From the NCBI GenBank assembly GCA_011523365.1, contig WTGY01000158.1, positions 1 through 54,421 on the forward strand: a stretch of DNA of 54,421 bases, given 5' to 3'. This DNA comes from Caldilineaceae bacterium. Lineage in GTDB: Bacteria; Chloroflexota; Anaerolineae; Caldilineales; Caldilineaceae. The notes under the pieces are model-generated. The model saw only the letters and a program-made list of their open reading frames with translations. It was not told the origin of the DNA and did not search any database. The position numbers were made by a program, and so were the translations under genes. This document shows, one piece after another, positions 8,029 to 16,284 of the stretch. Within the stretch, counting starts at the first letter, position 1. Each line of letters begins with the position of its first letter.

Positions 8029-8880
8029 ATGAACACAGACTTGACCCAGGACCAGATCGACTCCTATCGGCAAAACGGGTTCGTGGTCCTTCACGACTTC
8101 CTCACGCCAGAGGAATTGGAGACCTGGCGGCAGGCGGTTGACGGGGCCGTGCGTCAACGCGGAAAGCAGAAGATGTACAATCAGGAAGTGGACGAAGACC
8201 AGGAAGAATCTTACTACGACTACGTCTTTGTTCAGCGTATCAACCTGTGGCAGGACAGTCTGGACGTTCGGCGGCTTATTCTGGACCCCCGTCTGGGCAA
8301 GATGGCCTCAGATCTGGCCGGGGTGGAAGGCGTACGCATCTGGCATGACCAGGCGTTGATCAAGCAGCCGTGGGCTAACCCCACCGGCTGGCATCTTGAC
8401 AATCCATACTGGTCCTACTCGTCACGCAAGACGCTCAGTCTCTGGGTCGCCCTCGACGACGCCACGCTGCAGAACGGCTGTCTCTACTTCCTGCCCGGCA
8501 GCCACAAGACAGCCACTTACGACAACGCCGGCATCGGCGAGAACATCGGCGATATCTTCCGCGTCTACCCGCAGTGGAAAGACATCATGGCGGCCCCCGC
8601 TGAGATGAAGGCCGGTTCCGCCTCCTTTCACAACGGACTCATCGCCCACGGTGCCGGCGCCAACATGACCCCGGGCTGGCGGCGGGCCATGACCTGCGGC
8701 TTCATGCCGGACGGCTGCACGTTCAACGGCATACAGAACATCCTCAATGATGAACAGTTCGCCAGTTACGAGATTGGCGACCTGCTAGACGACGACCGGC
8801 AGAACCCCCTTATCTTCCACCGCTCCAAGCCCTATGAGGAGAAACTGGCCGAGCGATTCGCTAAGAAGCAACAGACATGA
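8029..8880 (+). CDS. Phytanoyl-CoA dioxygenase family protein (PhyH 1)
   Basis: This is a likely Fe(II)/2-oxoglutarate-dependent oxygenase of 283 residues. Iron ligands are H122 and D124 in WHLD and probably H207; the 2-oxoglutarate arginine is R218 or R219. The start at 8029 is chosen for the AAGGAG site just before it; an in-frame ATG at 7939 lies inside the terminator hairpin. The substrate is unknown: PhyH proteins hydroxylate diverse lipids, amino acids and natural products. It stands alone between a transporter operon and a long gap. Confidence 0.88.
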   Translation: MNTDLTQDQIDSYRQNGFVVLHDFLTPEELETWRQAVDGAVRQRGKQKMYNQEVDEDQEESYYDYVFVQRINLWQDSLDVRRLILDPRLGKMASDLAGVEGVRIWHDQALIKQPWANPTGWHLDNPYWSYSSRKTLSLWVALDDATLQNGCLYFLPGSHKTATYDNAGIGENIGDIFRVYPQWKDIMAAPAEMKAGSASFHNGLIAHGAGANMTPGWRRAMTCGFMPDGCTFNGIQNILNDEQFASYEIGDLLDDDRQNPLIFHRSKPYEEKLAERFAKKQQT

Positions 8881-9146
8881 AAGCACCGGTCGCGGCCTCG
8901 GGCCAGCCTTGATCATCCTGATTGCCGCTCGGCACTCAACTGCCAACTTAATCGAAGTGAAGTGTCCAGGATTGATTGTATCTGAAATCGAGGAAGCATT
9001 TCTCGAAGAGTATCATCGTGATAGAGACGGCTAACTCGCCAATAGAAATCTGAAGGCATAGGAGTATCGTTGAAAGTCTGCGGTTTGCAAGTATTGTATC
9101 TGCCCGTACTTCGGAAGAGTCCGTGAGTTATGGTTTGCAAAACTGA

Positions 9147-9191
9147 TGCAGAAGTCGCGCCAGAAAACCCAATTCTGGCGCGACTTCTGCA
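9147..9191. repeat. 19-bp perfect inverted repeat
   Basis: The arms at 9147-9165 and 9173-9191 are perfect reverse complements (core CAGAAGTCGCGCCAG) around the 7-base loop AACCCAA. No T-tract follows on either strand, so it is not a classical terminator. It may be a protein-binding dyad, a structured RNA or a remnant of a small mobile element. Confidence 0.8.
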
Positions 9192-9240
9192 GACTTGACG
9201 CGACATTGGTACACGTAGCGCGACATAACGCGACTTGTAC
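9181..9240 (+). repeat. CGAC units on a 10-base grid
   Basis: CGACTTCTGC, CGACATTGGT, CGACATAACG and CGACTTGTAC begin at 9181, 9201, 9221 and 9231, all preceded by CG. Spacings are 20, 20 and 10 bases. The units resemble the three decamers at 711-740. Confidence 0.6.
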
Positions 9241-9368
9241 CCGGGCAGTTGCATCGGATTTGTACAAGGCTTTACAGTGCTGCTCTGGTCTGGTAAGGTT
9301 GCCTCTTGTGGGTCTTTTGAGCCCCCGCGAATTGGGTACAGTTTCACTTGATTCAAGCCCTGCGTCGA

Positions 9369-9397
9369 TTGACAGTTTCTCCCCGCTATGCTAGCAT
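9369..9397 (+). promoter_or_regulatory. Candidate promoter of the second uptake cluster
   Basis: TTGACA at 9369-9374, a 17-base spacer and TAGCAT at 9392-9397 lie about 73 bases before the oxidoreductase start. The -35 is perfect and the -10 is weak. Confidence 0.45.
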
Positions 9398-9469
9398 TCC
9401 CGTCATTCTTTTTTCCCTCCCGTTGCCCGTCGACTATACGAATTTACTCCACTCTGAGGAGGATGCTCC

Positions 9470-10468
9470 GTGCTGAACGTAGCAATTATTGGAATGGGGA
9501 ACATCGGCCGTACGCATGCCGGTGTCTACCAGGGCAGCGAACGCGCGCGTTTGGCCGCAGTCTGTGATATAGACAAGAGCATTGCGGACGCGGCCGCAGA
9601 TCGCTTTGGCGTACCAGCCTACTACAGTGTCGAGGAGCTACTCGACAAGGTCGAGTTGAACGCCGTCAGTGTCACCACTGCAGGGCCTGAAAATGGCGGG
9701 CATCACTACGAGCCGGTAATGCAGTGCTTCGATGCAGGACTGCATGTATTATGCGAAAAACCGATCTCCAACAACATAGAGCACGCCCGCGAAATGGCGG
9801 CCAAGGCTGATGTGACCGGGCTCTACTTCGGCATCAACCTCAACCATCGCTTTGTGCCTCCGGCAGCCAAAGCCAGGCAGTGGGTCGAGGAAGGTAGGTT
9901 GGGGGAACTCCTGCTGATGAACATGACGATGTGGATAGGCAACCCGAATGACACCTCGCCCTGGTTTCACATTCGCGCCCTCCATCCCCATAGTCTCGAT
10001 ATCATGCGCTACTTCTGTGGTGACGTAAAGCGCGTCCATGCCTTCTTCAACCAGGCCCCGGGCCGCGTCTGCTACTCGAACGCCCAGGTAAACCTGGAAT
10101 TCGCTAACGGGGTCGTCGGACACTTGACGGGCAGCTATGACACCAACCCGCGCCACAATCTGGAACGTTGCGAGGTGATGGGGACGGCCGGCCGTTTTGT
10201 GCTCGACAACCTGTACCAGGAGTTGACGCTCTACCCCCGCCAGAGCGAAGAGCTGACCGTCGTGCGCAACAGCATCATGGGCGGTCTCAGCGGCTTTGAC
10301 GCCACGTTCACCAACCGCATCAATCGCTGGATCGAACAGGTGGACGAGGGCGTGCCGCGTGATGAAATCGAGGCCTCCGGCCGAGAAGGGCTGGCCGTGC
10401 AGGAAATCATTGAGGCGGCAATCCGTTCCCACCATAGTGGAAGTGCGGAGGAAGTTCCGGCCGTCTGA
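9470..10468 (+). CDS. Gfo/Idh/MocA family oxidoreductase 1
   Basis: This is an NAD(P)-dependent dehydrogenase of the glucose-fructose oxidoreductase/inositol dehydrogenase type, 332 residues. The N-terminal Rossmann fold shows GMGNIGRTH at about 8-16. The catalytic-region lysine is in CEKP near residue 99. The C-terminal half is the alpha/beta substrate domain. The start is GTG with a GAGGAGG site 7 bases upstream. It opens a same-strand run to 17328 that includes a sugar transporter, so a sugar or polyol substrate is likely. The exact one is not predictable. Confidence 0.9.
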   Translation: MLNVAIIGMGNIGRTHAGVYQGSERARLAAVCDIDKSIADAAADRFGVPAYYSVEELLDKVELNAVSVTTAGPENGGHHYEPVMQCFDAGLHVLCEKPISNNIEHAREMAAKADVTGLYFGINLNHRFVPPAAKARQWVEEGRLGELLLMNMTMWIGNPNDTSPWFHIRALHPHSLDIMRYFCGDVKRVHAFFNQAPGRVCYSNAQVNLEFANGVVGHLTGSYDTNPRHNLERCEVMGTAGRFVLDNLYQELTLYPRQSEELTVVRNSIMGGLSGFDATFTNRINRWIEQVDEGVPRDEIEASGREGLAVQEIIEAAIRSHHSGSAEEVPAV

Positions 10469-10575
10469 GGACTTTGTGAGTCGCTGAATGCGCGATGATC
10501 CTGAGTGCCTTGTTCTGAATTCCGGCCGGGTCAAGCTGGCGCCTATGAACAACTGGATGGGGAGCAAGAGCTGAA

Positions 10576-11361
10576 GTGAAGAATTCCTCAGAAACTCATG
10601 AGTTGCTGGAGCAACTCAATCGTGATGGCTACATTCTTATTCCCAATGCGCTGTCCCCGGAACGGGTAGAACAGTGGAAGACGGTCCTGTACGCACTCTA
10701 CGACCGCGGTGCCTATGAGATAAGTAACGGCGTGGGCAACGTTGCCTTCGAGAAGTTGCTTGCCCTGGAGCCGGAGCTGGCTGGGGAGCTTGTGGGGCAT
10801 GAAAGTGTTGCCCCGTTCCTGCATGCAATAATGGGTAAGCAATGCCAATTGCGAAGCCTGCGGGCCCACGTCAACCCTGCCGCCTATTTGCAGGAATGGC
10901 ACATGGATTTCTACGACTACTACTATCAGAAAGAGAAGGCGGAGGCACAGAACCCCACGCACGGCCTCTGCGTCAATTCCACCTTCTATTTGACCGACAA
11001 CACACCAGAGCGCGCGCGTCTTACTTTCGTCAAGAACTATCTGGACCGCCCGGTACCGGAGGAGTTGGTCCCGTTCCTGCGCTACACTGAAGATCGGAGC
11101 GACCCCTTTCAACGCTGGTGCGACGATCAGGAGCTGGAGCATCTGCACCCGATGGCCGGCGACGCCGTCGTCTTCTACAGCCACGTTCCCCATCAGGGCG
11201 CCAAAATTGGGCCGGATCCGGAGGGCGAAATCCGCGCCAATATCGTGCTCCACTATCAGCAGAACCCGATGTTTCCTGGAATCAGGTTCGTCAGCAATCC
11301 CCAATTCACACTTGAGACACTTGGCTATGCAGGCACCTTCCCATTTGCCGAGCAAGATTAG
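10576..11361 (+). CDS. Phytanoyl-CoA dioxygenase family protein (PhyH 2)
   Basis: This is a likely Fe(II)/2-oxoglutarate oxygenase of 261 residues with a GTG start. Iron ligands are H109 and D111 (WHMD) and probably H206 (VPHQG); R220 likely binds 2-oxoglutarate. It is clearly diverged from the other PhyH proteins in the window, with a Tyr-rich stretch after the first motif. It lies between an oxidoreductase and a sugar-binding lipoprotein on the same strand, so it may act on the imported compound. Confidence 0.85.
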   Translation: MKNSSETHELLEQLNRDGYILIPNALSPERVEQWKTVLYALYDRGAYEISNGVGNVAFEKLLALEPELAGELVGHESVAPFLHAIMGKQCQLRSLRAHVNPAAYLQEWHMDFYDYYYQKEKAEAQNPTHGLCVNSTFYLTDNTPERARLTFVKNYLDRPVPEELVPFLRYTEDRSDPFQRWCDDQELEHLHPMAGDAVVFYSHVPHQGAKIGPDPEGEIRANIVLHYQQNPMFPGIRFVSNPQFTLETLGYAGTFPFAEQD

Positions 11362-11405
11362 CGGCAACACCGTTTCAGTTCAGACAGAACGAAAGGAAGA
11401 AATCG

Positions 11406-13136
11406 ATGAAACATTACAGAACGGTCCTCGGCCTGATTCTTTTGATATCGCTTGTCCTTCTGGCGGCTTGCGGTGCTCCTGCCGACGGCGGGATGGCGGC
11501 TGACGAAGCCCCGGCTGCAGAAGAGGCGGCGTCGGATGATGAAGTGGTCGAAATCGAGGAAACCGAAGAAGAGGCGATGGAGTTGAGCGGCGAAATCGTC
11601 GTTAGCATCGCTTCCAACGACGTCCAGACCTACCAGGCCATTGCCGACGCCTACATGGAGTTGCATCCGGACGTGAACGTCCTGATTGAACTGAAGGCGC
11701 CCGGCGTCGATGCCTATCTGCAGTGGATTCGCACGCAATTCACCTCGGAAGTGCCGCGTGTGTCGATCATCGAGTCACCCCATCTGCGCGAATTCGCGCA
11801 GGAAGGGCGGCTGATCGACTGGGGCCCTTACCTCAACAAGGAGAATCCCTACACAGGCGAGAAGTGGGAGAACAGTTTCGAAGAGTGGGGGCTGAACCTG
11901 GTGCGCGATCCCAACACCGGCCAGATGTTCACCATGCCCTACATGTCCGTCCAGACCTTCTGGCTGTACAACAAGGCTCTCTTTGAACAGGCCGGCATCA
12001 CCGAAGTTCCCCCGCAGCCGACTTGGGACCAGTTCGTCGGTTGGAACGAGAAGCTGAGAGACTCGGGCGTCATTCCCATCGCCATGGAAGGCACGACCGA
12101 GCAGATCTGGGGCGGCGGCCGCATGCCCTGGCTGATGCGTTCGGCGATGGACCAGTATCACCGCGACGAACTGGAGATCATTCAGTGCCAGGAAGGGGAC
12201 TGGTGCTTCCGAGAGGGCATTGACGATGTGTGGACATACGATCCCTCCGACGTGCGCAATGACGATCCGGACCGCGTCTCCGTCAACATCGCCCGCCATC
12301 TGGCCGCCTTGCGCGACGGCTCAATCAATTTCAACAATGAATGTACAGTCGAGATGATGACGAATATCGGACGCGTCTTCCAGACTGCGAACGGGTTCGT
12401 CCCCGAAGGCTGGACCGGCATGGCCGATGCCTATCCGCTCTTCCTGACGCAAAAGGCGGCCATGCGCATGGTGCATGGCGGCATCTATACCAGTTTGCCG
12501 AAGGACATTCGCGCCCTCGCCCAGGGCGAATACGGCGGTAAGGCTGAAGTAACGGAAGAAGACTCGGCCGCCGCGGTCGAGTTTGAGTACGGCCGCTTCG
12601 CCTTCCCCAACATCGAAGGCCCTTGTGTACAGGGAACTGCCCGCGCCAATGAGTTGACACAGGGCTACTTGGCCCTGCCGGTAAAGGACCGCGTTCAGAA
12701 CGACCTGGAAGTTGACTTTGTCATGTTCTGGACCAGCCCGCAGGGCATGCAGATCTTCCTGGAAAATAAGCTGGATCCCGAAAACCTGCAGGGTGGCATA
12801 GCCGGCCCGCCGCTGATCAGGAACGTATCGCTTCCAGGTGAGTGGGAGGAGGTCTTCGCCCAGAGCGTTTTCGTAGGCAACTATGAAAAGCCCGGCGCAC
12901 CCGGAGACGCGGTAGCGCGCGGCTTCTTCAAGTACGAAGAGACGAAGCGCGAATGGTCGATCATGGTCCAGGAGTTCTTCGAAGGCAAGATAACGGCCGA
13001 AGAGTTCGCGGCAAGCTACCAGGCTCTGCTCGAGGACAACTTTGACGGCTTGCTTGAGTACCTCAATCTGACGCACGAGGATCTGGACAGCCCCGAGAAG
13101 CGACCGCCAGGTTGGGTCGCGGCCGGCCCATACTAA
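11406..13136 (+). CDS. Sugar-type ABC solute-binding lipoprotein (SBP family 1)
   Basis: This is the extracellular binding subunit of a carbohydrate-type importer, 576 residues, long for the family. The signal peptide ends with a lipobox, lipidated at C22 (LAAC). A very acidic Ala/Glu linker runs to about residue 60, and the mature domain starts near GEIVVSIAS. An AAGGAAG site precedes the ATG. The next genes encode MalF- and MalG-type permeases, but no ATPase gene is present. Confidence 0.9.
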   Translation: MKHYRTVLGLILLISLVLLAACGAPADGGMAADEAPAAEEAASDDEVVEIEETEEEAMELSGEIVVSIASNDVQTYQAIADAYMELHPDVNVLIELKAPGVDAYLQWIRTQFTSEVPRVSIIESPHLREFAQEGRLIDWGPYLNKENPYTGEKWENSFEEWGLNLVRDPNTGQMFTMPYMSVQTFWLYNKALFEQAGITEVPPQPTWDQFVGWNEKLRDSGVIPIAMEGTTEQIWGGGRMPWLMRSAMDQYHRDELEIIQCQEGDWCFREGIDDVWTYDPSDVRNDDPDRVSVNIARHLAALRDGSINFNNECTVEMMTNIGRVFQTANGFVPEGWTGMADAYPLFLTQKAAMRMVHGGIYTSLPKDIRALAQGEYGGKAEVTEEDSAAAVEFEYGRFAFPNIEGPCVQGTARANELTQGYLALPVKDRVQNDLEVDFVMFWTSPQGMQIFLENKLDPENLQGGIAGPPLIRNVSLPGEWEEVFAQSVFVGNYEKPGAPGDAVARGFFKYEETKREWSIMVQEFFEGKITAEEFAASYQALLEDNFDGLLEYLNLTHEDLDSPEKRPPGWVAAGPY

Positions 13137-13139
13137 GAG

Positions 13140-13194
13140 GTTGGGCTACACCTCCACCGTATGCCGAGGGGAGGACGCACCAGCCTCACCCAAC
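13140..13194 (+). promoter_or_regulatory. Nested stem structure after the binding-protein stop
   Basis: GTTGGG (13140-13145) can pair with CCCAAC (13189-13194), and inside it CCTCC (13151-13155) with GGAGG (13170-13174). An in-frame ATG at 13161 would be in the inner loop. It may stabilise the upstream message or set downstream translation. The loops are large, so support is modest. Confidence 0.35.
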
Positions 13195-13257
13195 GAAAGT
13201 CTATGGTTTCGTTTACGCAGCACGCGTCAAACAAGAGACGATCTCATCAGCCTAGAT

Positions 13258-13293
13258 CAGGCAGGCCGCTCTCAAGTGGGAGCGGCTTGTCTG
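13258..13293 (+). promoter_or_regulatory. 14-bp hairpin before the propeller-permease gene
   Basis: A 14-bp stem (two G-T pairs; inner core GCCGCTC/GAGCGGC) with an 8-base loop ends 2 bases before the GTG I prefer as start. The GGGAG that could serve as ribosome site is partly in the stem. This is a common place for a structure that lowers permease output relative to the binding protein. Confidence 0.55.
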
Positions 13294-13295
13294 GT

Positions 13296-15305
13296 GTGCG
13301 CGCAGCCGGTCATAGGGTCCCGTTCAAACGCGCTGCTGTCGCGATCGCCCTGGCGGCGGCATTTCTCTTGGTCGCCGCTCTGCCAATTGCCGCGCAGTCA
13401 CCGGAAGGTCTGTTGTGGCAACGTGAGTGGGCCAGTCGCGTCCAGGCCGTCGCCATTTCGGAGGACGGAGGTCTCATAGCTGTTGGCAGCCGGGACAATT
13501 CTCTACGGCTATTCGACGGCTCTGGCGAACAACTCTGGCTGTTCGAAGCTGAGAACAGCATCCTCGGCGTGGATATGTCGCCGGACGGGCAGTGGCTGGC
13601 GGTGGCCTCTGAGGATCGCTTTGTCTATCTGCTCGATGGCAAGGGCAATCAGCTGTGGAACTACAAAGCAGCCCGGCCAATGAACAATGCTGCCGTAGCC
13701 AGAGACGGGTCCCTCGTCGCGGCGACTTCCGATGATCTGTCGGTCTACGTTTTTGACCAGGGTGGAAACCTGCTCTGGCAGGAGGAGTTGGGCATTGGAG
13801 TCCGGGCTGTCGACGTCTATGGCAGCGGCGAAAAGGCCCGCGTCGTCTTGGGTTCCGACGACGGCCTGATCACGATTTACAATCGTGAAGGCAGGGATTT
13901 GCTCCAGGCTTGGCTCGATTACAGCGTAGTTTCCGTTTCCGTTACGCCAAATGGCGCCCGCATCCTGGCAGGCGCGGGTGACGGTTCCGCCATTTTGCTC
14001 AACGGGGCAAATGGCAATCAGATTTGGAGCTTCAAGGCCGAAGATACCGTCAAGAGTGTCTCACTGGCTAGCGACGGGTCCATCGCTCTTGTCGGCTCAG
14101 AGGACGGGAGTGCCTACCTGCTGGATCGCGACGGCCTGCTCACGCACCAATTTCGTCAGGATTCTGAGGTCCTCAGCGTCGCTTTGGCCGGTGATGGCAA
14201 ACGCCTTTCTGTCGGTACGGTTTCTGGCGCAGCCAGGATCTACGACCGAGCAGCGGCCTTGAGCAGTGCAGCCCGTTCGTCAGCACAGCGCCAGCGCACA
14301 ATTTTCGCAGTATTCGGCGTTTTCGCCTTGTTCGTCCTCGCGGGAGTCTGGGCCGCCCGTAACACAGTGGCGGGGCAGCAGGTCTGGCAGCGCAGCGCAG
14401 CCGGGCCTCTCGGCGTGTTGCAGCTGATGTGGAGCGCACGACTCTCCTACCTGCTGATCCTGCCAACTCTAGCCCTCCTATTGACCTTTAACTACTATCC
14501 CGCCTTTTCCGGCCTGTATCACGCCTTCACCGAATGGAGTCCTGGCGTGCGTACCGAGTGGGTGGGTTTGTCGAACTTCCACTCCTTAACGGAGAATCGC
14601 TTCTTTCTTTCAGGATTCCGCAACGCGGCAATCCTGGTGGTCGTCTCCATCGCGAAGACGATGACAATGCCGCTCCTGGTGGCGGAATTCATCTTCAACT
14701 TGCGCAACAGGTTTTCTCAGTACTGGTTCCGTACCCTCTTTGTCGTGCCAATCGTGCTGCCCGCGGTGGTCGAGATCCTTGTCTGGAACAACATCTACGA
14801 TCCCGCCATCGGCCTCCTCAACGAAACACTGAAGCTGATTGGCCTGGAAGAGCTCACGCGCGTCTGGTACGGTGACGCTAGGGTTGCCCTCGGCTCAATC
14901 ATCTTTATCGGCGTGCCCTGGGTGAACGCATTCGCGCTGCTGATTTTCTACGGTGGCCTCATATCCATCTCCAACGAAATAATCGACGCAAGTCTCGTCG
15001 ACGGGGCCAGCACGTGGAGGCGCTTCTGGAGCATCGATTTGCCCCTGCTAATGGGCCAGGTCAAGCTACTCCTTATACTCAATTTCATCAACGCTGTCCA
15101 GACCTTCGAGCTCGTCTTCTTGACGACTGGCGGCGGGCCTGGAGCTGCTACCTACACGCCCGCGCTTGAACTCTATTACAAGGCGATGCGTATGGATCGC
15201 ATGGGTATTGCCTCAGCGATCGGTATGATACTGTTCATTATTATTCTGGCGGGCACCATTGTGAATATGCGCTTCGTCAGTTCCTCGACCGAGTATGAGG
15301 CCTGA
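13296..15305 (+). CDS. Seven-bladed propeller fused to MalF-type ABC permease
   Basis: A two-part membrane protein of 669 residues from GTG 13296. Residues 1-34 look like a signal peptide or anchor. Residues about 38-320 form seven ~40-residue WD40/PQQ-like blades (repeating DGS-LW and V-S-DG-L motifs). A membrane segment follows at 335-355, then a MalF-type permease (about 383-660) with EAA loop EIIDASLVDGAS from 561. The propeller would lie outside the cell next to the channel, a place where it could sense or hold sugar. An ATG at 13161 would add 45 Arg/Ser-rich residues ahead of the signal sequence and cross a hairpin, so I think it less likely. Partners are the lipoprotein before and the MalG-type gene after it. 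Confidence 0.85.
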   Translation: MRAAGHRVPFKRAAVAIALAAAFLLVAALPIAAQSPEGLLWQREWASRVQAVAISEDGGLIAVGSRDNSLRLFDGSGEQLWLFEAENSILGVDMSPDGQWLAVASEDRFVYLLDGKGNQLWNYKAARPMNNAAVARDGSLVAATSDDLSVYVFDQGGNLLWQEELGIGVRAVDVYGSGEKARVVLGSDDGLITIYNREGRDLLQAWLDYSVVSVSVTPNGARILAGAGDGSAILLNGANGNQIWSFKAEDTVKSVSLASDGSIALVGSEDGSAYLLDRDGLLTHQFRQDSEVLSVALAGDGKRLSVGTVSGAARIYDRAAALSSAARSSAQRQRTIFAVFGVFALFVLAGVWAARNTVAGQQVWQRSAAGPLGVLQLMWSARLSYLLILPTLALLLTFNYYPAFSGLYHAFTEWSPGVRTEWVGLSNFHSLTENRFFLSGFRNAAILVVVSIAKTMTMPLLVAEFIFNLRNRFSQYWFRTLFVVPIVLPAVVEILVWNNIYDPAIGLLNETLKLIGLEELTRVWYGDARVALGSIIFIGVPWVNAFALLIFYGGLISISNEIIDASLVDGASTWRRFWSIDLPLLMGQVKLLLILNFINAVQTFELVFLTTGGGPGAATYTPALELYYKAMRMDRMGIASAIGMILFIIILAGTIVNMRFVSSSTEYEA

Positions 15306-15306
15306 A

Positions 15307-16245
15307 ATGGTAACGGTGCGAGACGGTCAGGGGTCGGAGGGGGCAGCTGCGGTTGGCGCGCACGTAAAGAGCGGCGACACGGCAGGCCAGCCCATACTCT
15401 CGTCCCATTCTGCCTTGGCAGTCCTTCGGTTGAGCAGTGGGCAAGCCTTACTCTATGCAGTCTTGCTCATACTTCTCATCGTTACTTTCGTTCCTATCGT
15501 TTACCTGGTTGCTCTCTCGCTCAAGGACAACGGTCAGATCTACGGGCGTTTTTGGTCAATGCCCGATCCCTACCGCTGGGAAAACTTTGCGCTGGGTTCG
15601 CTCGCCATCTGGCGAGCGGTTCTGAACTCAATCCTGACGTCCGGGAGTTCAACGGCGGCGACCGTCGTGCTCGCCAGCCTCAGCGGCTATGTCTTCGCCC
15701 GTCATCGCTTCCCCGGCAAGGAGTTGATCTATACTGGCATTCTCGCTCTGCTGATGATCCCGCCGATCCTTACTCTGATTCCCGCTTACGTTCTCATTCT
15801 AAATATGGGCTTGGAAAACACGTATTGGGCGCTCATTCTGCCTTGGACATCAGGCGGGCAGGTCTTTGCGCTGCTGCTTTGCCGCAGCTTCTTCGCCACG
15901 CTGCCGGAGGAGTTCTTTGACGCGGCGCGCATCGACGGCGCCAGCGAGCTGCAGAGTTTCGCTCAGATTGCCGTACCGCTTTCCGCGCCGATCCTGGTGA
16001 CTGTGGCCGTTGTCAGGCTCGTTACCACCTACAATCAGTTCATGTGGCCGCTGGTCGTCATTTCCAGCCCAAAGAAACAGGTCGTGGCCGTGGCCCTGAC
16101 CCAATTCACTTCTGAGATCGGCGTCACCGACCTCGGTCCGCAAATGGCCGGTTACATCCTGGCATCGATTCCACTGATCGTCCTGTTTTCCTTCGGCATG
16201 AGACACTATGTACGGGGCCTGACTGCGGGTGGTCTGAAAGCCTAA
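15307..16245 (+). CDS. ABC sugar permease, MalG type
   Basis: This is the second permease of the carbohydrate-type importer, 312 residues. About six membrane segments are seen. The EAA loop at about 201-225 (EEFFDAARIDGAS, then IAVPLSAP) contacts the ATPase. I start it at 15307 because TGAGG lies 6 bases upstream; an ATG at 15295, overlapping the previous gene, is the alternative. No nucleotide-binding subunit is encoded in this cluster, so a shared MsmX/UgpC-like ATPase elsewhere would be needed. Confidence 0.9.
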   Translation: MVTVRDGQGSEGAAAVGAHVKSGDTAGQPILSSHSALAVLRLSSGQALLYAVLLILLIVTFVPIVYLVALSLKDNGQIYGRFWSMPDPYRWENFALGSLAIWRAVLNSILTSGSSTAATVVLASLSGYVFARHRFPGKELIYTGILALLMIPPILTLIPAYVLILNMGLENTYWALILPWTSGGQVFALLLCRSFFATLPEEFFDAARIDGASELQSFAQIAVPLSAPILVTVAVVRLVTTYNQFMWPLVVISSPKKQVVAVALTQFTSEIGVTDLGPQMAGYILASIPLIVLFSFGMRHYVRGLTAGGLKA

Positions 16246-16284
16246 GTCCACAGCCTTAGCACAATAGAACCACGAGGTTCTCAC

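Larger units (their letters stand above)
8881..9368. other. Gene-free stretch with hairpin and phased repeats
   Basis: I see no gene between the PhyH gene and the oxidoreductase at 9470. The stretch holds a 19-bp perfect hairpin, a run of CGAC units on 10-base steps, and a promoter near its end. Frames of 66-147 codons here overlap these structures and match nothing I know. Confidence 0.6.

Noticed and set aside
13161..13295. 45-residue N-terminal extension of the propeller-permease
   Set aside because: Arg/Ser-rich, covers RNA hairpins, and would place the signal sequence internally. Kept only as an alternative start.
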